Below are positions 58,087 to 64,000 of a DNA stretch of 64,000 nt, piece by piece. A program made the translations under genes and the position numbers. The stretch is from Sphagnum compactum (lineage: Eukaryota; Bryophyta; Sphagnopsida; Sphagnales). Position 1 is the first letter of the stretch; every line of letters begins with the position of its first letter. The notes under the pieces are model-generated. The model was not told the origin of the DNA. It was given only the letters and a program-made list of their open reading frames with translations, and did not search any database. The stretch lies in assembly GCA_965153455.1 (NCBI GenBank), contig OZ234494.1:16492001-16556000 (forward strand), in the 5' to 3' direction.

Positions 58087-58226
58087 CATATATAGGTAGG
58101 AAAATAGATAACTACTAGATAAGTAGATAGTTTATACATAGATAGTTTATACATAGGTAAGGGCTGTTTTTACTACCTACCTACAAACAACTTGCTAGTG
58201 GGTTGTTAGTGGGTAGGTAGTAGAAA
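58087..58226. repeat. TAGG/CCTA tetranucleotide block
   Basis: 'Ataggtagg', 'agatagtttatacata' (twice in direct order) and then 'ctacctacctac' and 'gggtaggtagtag'. It can fold back on itself, like the blocks at 15050 and 17341. Confidence 0.65.
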
Positions 58227-59814
58227 AAAAAGCAACTGAGGTAACCACCATGGTTAGCTAGGGAACTGGAACCCAACAGAAAACTGTCTCCTGACCACTT
58301 ACCATCCATCCCTCATCGTGCGCTGGTGGGTGCTGGAGAATAGTACCTCTTTATTCCTAAGCTTTTATTGGCTCTACCCAAACTCAGGATAGAGGCATTG
58401 GGGGAACTCCCTTTGGGCAAAGTGTAGGGACCGGAGAATCTAAGATGGGCTTAATAAATAAGGTTTAAGCAAGAGTAGGCGCAATCTAATGCAAAAATTA
58501 GTTAAATACTAATGCATTTTTTCCTATATGTATAAGTCACAATCAAGTTCTCATCAACTACTAAAATGTGAATTTCACTTTTTTTTTTCGAAATAAACTA
58601 TTCCTTTCCTTTTCCACTTTATTTTTCTAATTTCCACAATTTAAAAAATAATTATTCTTAAAGTTTTCTAACTTTTCTCCATTGGGTTCCATGTGTGACA
58701 CACACATTCTCAACAATGCCTACAATTTTTATTTTTTCTTTTACTAGTATTGTTAGCTAGTTGGAATTTTTTTAGTTTAAAATTTTAAAAATCTATTTAT
58801 TTAGGTATTTGAAGGGAAAAAATTAGGCAGTTATATTGGATATTATTTTCACTCCTTATACAACCTAATGGCCATCAAGTTTTAAAATAACTCAATAGTT
58901 GTCAAGCTTTTTTTTGGGGTGCAAGGGGAACACCCTATGCAATCTAGCATCCACTAGGTTGTATTAACAGCCCACAAGTTCTAATACATCCCAATAGCCC
59001 CTAGGTTTAAAAAAAAATTGTAGCCTTTAGGTTCTAATCTAACCCAGCAACCTCCACGGTTTAAGGTTTAACACTTTGGTATAAGGCATGAGGTGCATTG
59101 TTCAAACCCATCCCATTGCTTATCTATTCGAACCCAAAAGAAAAAAAGCCAAGCCCCTCACAATGCATGTTGAGCCTTATTATTGGTTACATTTTATTTT
59201 TATTTCAAAAATTATTTTTCACCATTCTTGAATTGGGGTATTACTCTTTCCTAAAAGTATGGGTGCTTTTTGAAAATATTGAAGTGTAAAAGGTTCACAT
59301 TTTCCTACTTTGCCCTTAATAAGAAAAGATTTTGATTTTTTGGGTTTAGGATTCAACACTTTGTTTTGAACCGCCAAGTCCATTGTTAAAACCCATGCCA
59401 TTAATTAGCTATCAAATCACAAATAATTTTTTTTTAGTGCTTTTCAATCTTTTAATCTTTTGCTTCCGTAGTAGAATGCTTGTTGCGGGCCTTCATTTCA
59501 TTCTTCATTGCTATTTTTTTGCCTTTCCAAGTGTGACACTCTTACCTTGCTAAATTTTGTTACATTGCCTTGTGTGATTTCGGTTTGTTATCCTAATGTT
59601 CTATTGCATTTGGTTGTGTGCATTTATATTGTTATTTGAGTTATTTACTACCAGATGATTATGGTAAGTTCTACTTGTTTTGTTTTTCACAATATTATTA
59701 TTGTAGTCAAGGAAAATTTAATGGTAGTTACAATGTATGATTTAGTTTATGGAGTTCGAGATGCTACATTTGAAGCAAAGGTGGTTATTAATCCAAATTT
59801 TTACTTATTGTAAA

Positions 59815-60045
59815 TGTAAACACTTAGGTACCCTAAGTAGTCTTTAGGTAACTTAACAATCCTTATGTAATTCTTAAGGAGTTTAGATAGATTCTAGGTA
59901 GACTCTTAAGTACCTTAAGTAGTCAAGACAACCCATGTAAATAATTCTTAAGTAGTCTAGGTAGTCCTTAAAAATACATTAAGTAGCCTAAGCAACCCCT
60001 AAATGCCTTTGATAGCCCAAGCGACTCTAGGTGCTATAGGTGATA
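59815..60045 (+). repeat. Degenerate ~22-bp minisatellite
   Basis: About nine loose units of 'taagtagtctaggtagtcct' and 'ttaagtaccttaagtag' type. Strongly drifted. Confidence 0.6.
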
Positions 60046-63000
60046 ACGAGTGTTATTTGGTTCTTACTTTTCAAGTGAACTTTTGGAGGAGATTTCAATT
60101 TTGTTTTTTTTTTTCATTTGAAAGAAACCCTAGTTTCGGTTCAAGGAGTTGAAAATTTGTTATGGAACCTTGTTTTGGAACCTGTTTTTCACATTTCAAT
60201 TTCAAGACTCCCCATTCTTGGTTTTTCAAAAAATAAAAAAGCCTAGGTGGGTCGAGTTCCAAACCAAATCTAATTACAACCATTTACACATAATGCAAAG
60301 TTGAGATTTAAAAAAATACTAGCACCTATATCAACCACATGCCTAATGCCACCCCTCACCCCACCCCCAATTTTTGTTATTAAAAAAATGCATACCAATT
60401 ATTTTTTCTGAAACTAGCAAAAAAATTAAAACCCAAGTAGGAAAATAATATAAAATAAACATTAAAAAACATCGACAATGAAATTAATATTTTTTTAAAA
60501 ATGAAGAACTTGGCTATGTAAGTTTTGAGGTCAATTTTAGTTTCAGGTCTGGTTCTAGTTGGAGGCCAATTCTTACTTCTAATTCCAAATTTTTGCTAGT
60601 TCAAATTCCGTTTCTTTTTTTTTGTTTTGGTGAAAATTTATAATAGATGACCACCCAAGAACCGGAACCAAACACCATTAATAATAACTATTAGACTCTC
60701 TATTTGATGGTGTTTGGAAATTGGGGCCTGGGCTTATGCAAAGTTGCATAACATAAATGTAAATAATTTACTAGAATAAGGGCTAGTGTAAGGAGGAGTT
60801 GAGTATGGGCCCAATTCTAGTAGTAAAGCATGTGGCCAAAAGGCTTTTTTGAATGTAGAAACTTGCTTTGAATGTTTTTCATGTGACCAATGGGTATCAT
60901 GGGTAAAAGCCAAAAAAAAAGAAAAAAACATTTAAAAAGATGAAATATCGTATTTGGATCAAATGTTCCATTTTTTGATCGTGTTGATGATTTATTTTTC
61001 AAAACATCCCCCAAATAATGGAAGAAAAAATACATTAGATAAAATTTCCTCCGATTACACTAAACAAAATAGGAGCATATTGTGAGGTCTTTCTTAATAT
61101 TGGACAATGTCAGCAATGATGAAAATATAATACATATTGTTCGAGCCTAATTTTTTAGGTTGTTCTTTTGTGATGCTATTGTGTAGTTTTGGATAACTTG
61201 TCATTATGGTATTTTATATAAATAAGGATTATGGCTTTTACATTGAGATGATCTTGGCAAAATTGATACAAAACAGTATCAATTTTGAAAACCTTATTGT
61301 AAAATTCACATGGAGAAAAACATTAAAATATTTTGGATATTTGTTGGTAATCTATACAAAAATTATGTACAATATATTGTAAATTTGATTTTTTTTCTTT
61401 CAATTATGTATTTTTGAAAATTGTTACCAATGTCGTTATCTTCTTGATTGTGGATGTTTTCAATATTTTCTTGTTCTTGTACCCAACTTGAACAACTATA
61501 CCTATACCTATATATATAAATGAAATCATAATTAATCAAGTAATTTGGCAATTTTTGTATTTTTTGATTGTTCTAATGGTTAATATTTTTATTGGCTTCC
61601 AATTGTATTCAAGCATCAAATCGTCATGTGTCAACTTCTAACAATAAATCCTATGAGTTTGTGTTTTTAATAAATTTTGTTGTTTTTTATTGCAATTTGT
61701 AAAAGGGAGTACATGTGTGTGGTATAGATAAATTAATTTTGTGATGTAGTTTGTCATACAATAAATCAATAATTTATTGTTTTTATTACATATTGTGAAC
61801 TTTAGATGGTGGTTACATGTACATGTTAATCATATCATGGGGTTTGCATTATTTAACCATTTGTTAGTTCTCTTAATGTGTAAAACCTTAGTTTCATTGT
61901 AAAAATGAATTTTTAAAACAAAAAGTTGGGAAAAAATTTACCATTTCAAAACATTGACATCTATTTTATAAGAAGTTGGGTTGTAGAAATTGATTAGAAA
62001 TGTTCATTAAATTACATAAGTCATTTCAAGAAAAGTTTGAAATATGTTTTATAGCATATTTTGGAATTATTTTCAAAGAATACATTGAAATGGCTAAAAC
62101 TCTTGGGAGGACCAAAATGCATTCAAATCTATCATAAATCCTTCAAAATAAACAGCACTATCTTGTAGCTTTCATCAAGGTTTTTCTAGCAAATTAAAGA
62201 TTTTTTTATTTAATTTGGAGGTGATTTGATCCCTCAAAATGTTGAAATAATGGTTGGGATTCATTTTGGTAGTTTGATATCTGACTTTGTCTTGGTCATA
62301 ACTCTCACTATAGATCATTGTTTCCTTAATATAATCATGTTACAATACCATTTTTTCATGACCTTTCCAATGGTTTAAAGAGGGCCCAATGTCAATAAAG
62401 TTTGATCCTTCAAACCTTGTTCATTGCAAGATACCTCGAGACACCCCAAGAACTTTGATAATCAAGGAACGTGATAATAATTATTTGATGACAAATGTGT
62501 AACTAGGTTAATAGAAGTTGGTCTCACATACATGTTTTATGTTTCTCTCAAGTGCATCAAACGCTTAAATTGCTCCAACATTCATCTTGCAAGAATGGCC
62601 ATCATAATTTTAAAATCACAAGGATCCTCCTCATCACTTGCCATTCTAGATGGCAACCTTCTTTCCTTTTTATGTTTATATGTAGAATTTAAAGAGTAGA
62701 TTGTTGAATAAAAAAACTTCATTTGTTTGTGATCTTCTTCATGGTCTTAGGGTTTCATGCACAAAACCTATCTTTGTAAGCAATTTGAAAACTCAATAAC
62801 ACTATAGCTTGTGGGACTATTATCTTTTTTGCAATGCGAAAAACATTGATATTCATGTCTATGATTTTCCCCACATTTCCATAAACATTAAAAAGGATGC
62901 ATCCACTTGTTCTAGAAAGGAATTACAAAAAAACAAGAAACAAAACCTCATATACAATTGCATAGCTTGATAGGCAAACATGGTGATTAACCGAAAAAAA

Positions 63001-64000
63001 ACATTTTTTGAATTTGATCTTCATGGCCCATGAAACAAAAGTTACACTACCCAAGAGATGCACCTTGTGAAAAAACCAAAACATGAGCACAAATTTTGTG
63101 CATCATCAACAAACTGCTTGAGGAATCATAGGTACCTCAAGCAAAAATGAAAAGACTTGAGGGTATTAGCAAAAGCAAAACTTTGTTCACAAAGTATTAA
63201 TAAGTGATAAATTGTTGTATTTCCATTTCCAAATGCTTTCTTTTACAAAATGATATTGTAATCATCGAGTTGATGACAATGCTATTGGACCCTATACTTG
63301 TTTCAACTATACCAGCTCCCTTTATCATCATCATTGGAATTTGTGAATTGGAACACAAGTAGAGTTTTAGGACATTTATGTTAGTTTGTCTTTTTTAAAT
63401 GTTTAAACCCCACAACCCCTATCACCAAACAACATATTTGCACATCTTTCATACCTTTTTATAAAACTACCCCAAGATATACCTATAATCAAACACTTAA
63501 AGAAAAAAAGGTCGCACTCCTACCTTTTACACATTTATGATTAGTTGTACATGCTTTTGTGTTCACTTGAACCCTCATCACCAAACATTTGCACACCATA
63601 AAGAGGGTTAATTCTTTTCATACTCCCTTAAATTTACATGGGCCATAATTGAACACTCCCCTTAATGGGTCATTTTAGTCTTGTGTTGGAAAAGAGCCCA
63701 ACACAATCTTTCTCTACCATGTGTTCGACCATAGGCACTGATATGAATGGTGACCGGGTTAAGCATATTTGGTTACCAACTCTGGTTTGCACTATGGAAG
63801 CATTTGTTTGTAGACCTATGTTTGGTGATGGGCATGCTTATCTTGATGTGTGCATTGGTCAAATATGAACTTGGAATCCTAGTGTTAAGTGTTTTGCATT
63901 TACAATATATTTGTGCATGTTTTCCTCCACAAACAGAACAAAGTTACTAAGGAAATTTACAAGCAACTTGCAATGAAGCATTAAACATTATAAGCAATAG

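Larger units (their letters stand above)
57661..64000. other. AT-rich spacer
   Basis: No gene recognised on either strand. TAGG/CCTA block at 58087-58226. Degenerate 'taagtagtctaggtagtcct' repeats at 59815-60045. Short inverted 'ccaaacaccatt / gatggtgtttgg' at about 60669 and 60708. From 61 kb onward only scattered microsatellites. Confidence 0.5.

Noticed and set aside
1-64000. CRISPR arrays, rRNA genes, bacterial-type operons
   Set aside because: None seen. Repeats have no regular unique spacers, and the genes are plant-type with introns.

Overview
The window looks like nuclear DNA of a land plant. It holds a GT37 xyloglucan-type fucosyltransferase with clean GT-AG introns, a DREB-type AP2/ERF factor, an EXORDIUM/phi-1 cell-wall protein and an RMA-like RING gene. 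Gene density is very low (four gene-like loci in 64 kb). The rest is AT-rich, repeat-laden sequence, including a decayed pogo-like (CENP-B/DDE_1) transposase of a kind I loosely associate with bryophyte and lycophyte genomes. A non-flowering land plant is my best guess; I cannot name the species.

Layout: 1-1 kb has nothing recognisable. At 1.03-2.7 kb lies a decayed PP2C phosphatase gene on the + strand. At 3.46-6.38 kb (-) is the best gene, a five-exon GT37 fucosyltransferase whose spliced product is 538 residues. Its first intron carries an odd 54-codon open frame. At 7-14 kb is repeat-rich spacer with a complete non-autonomous Helitron (8961-9825). At 14.4-16.7 kb a TA-flanked inverted-repeat element splits a tandem array. 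At 17.3-17.9 kb is a TACC/GGTA tetranucleotide block. At 19.7-22.1 kb is the dead pogo-like transposase, followed by a ~100-bp tandem array to 22.8 kb.

At 28.1-29.6 kb (-) is an intronless 509-codon DREB/AP2 gene with a GC-rich, pyrimidine-tract-bearing upstream region. At 31-38 kb are minisatellites and nested inverted-repeat elements. At 39.7-40.2 kb (-) is a Ty1/copia remnant. At 43.26-44.38 kb (-) is an intact EXORDIUM-like gene. At 46.5-50.1 kb are dispersed repeats and a crisp 224-bp MITE. At 51.44-51.75 kb (-) is an RMA-like RING gene start that is frameshifted and cut off, with GA/CT-rich sequence upstream. At 53.0-53.5 kb a second Helitron-like 5' end lies next to an exon-like block. 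From 53.5 to 64 kb there is AT-rich spacer with inverted copies of the 49-50 kb repeat family.

The genes do not form a pathway cluster. The fucosyltransferase and the EXORDIUM-like protein both relate to the cell wall, but they are 37 kb apart. All four gene-like loci other than the PP2C relic are on the minus strand. Three of the four have long CT/GA microsatellites within about 1.3 kb upstream of their ATG.
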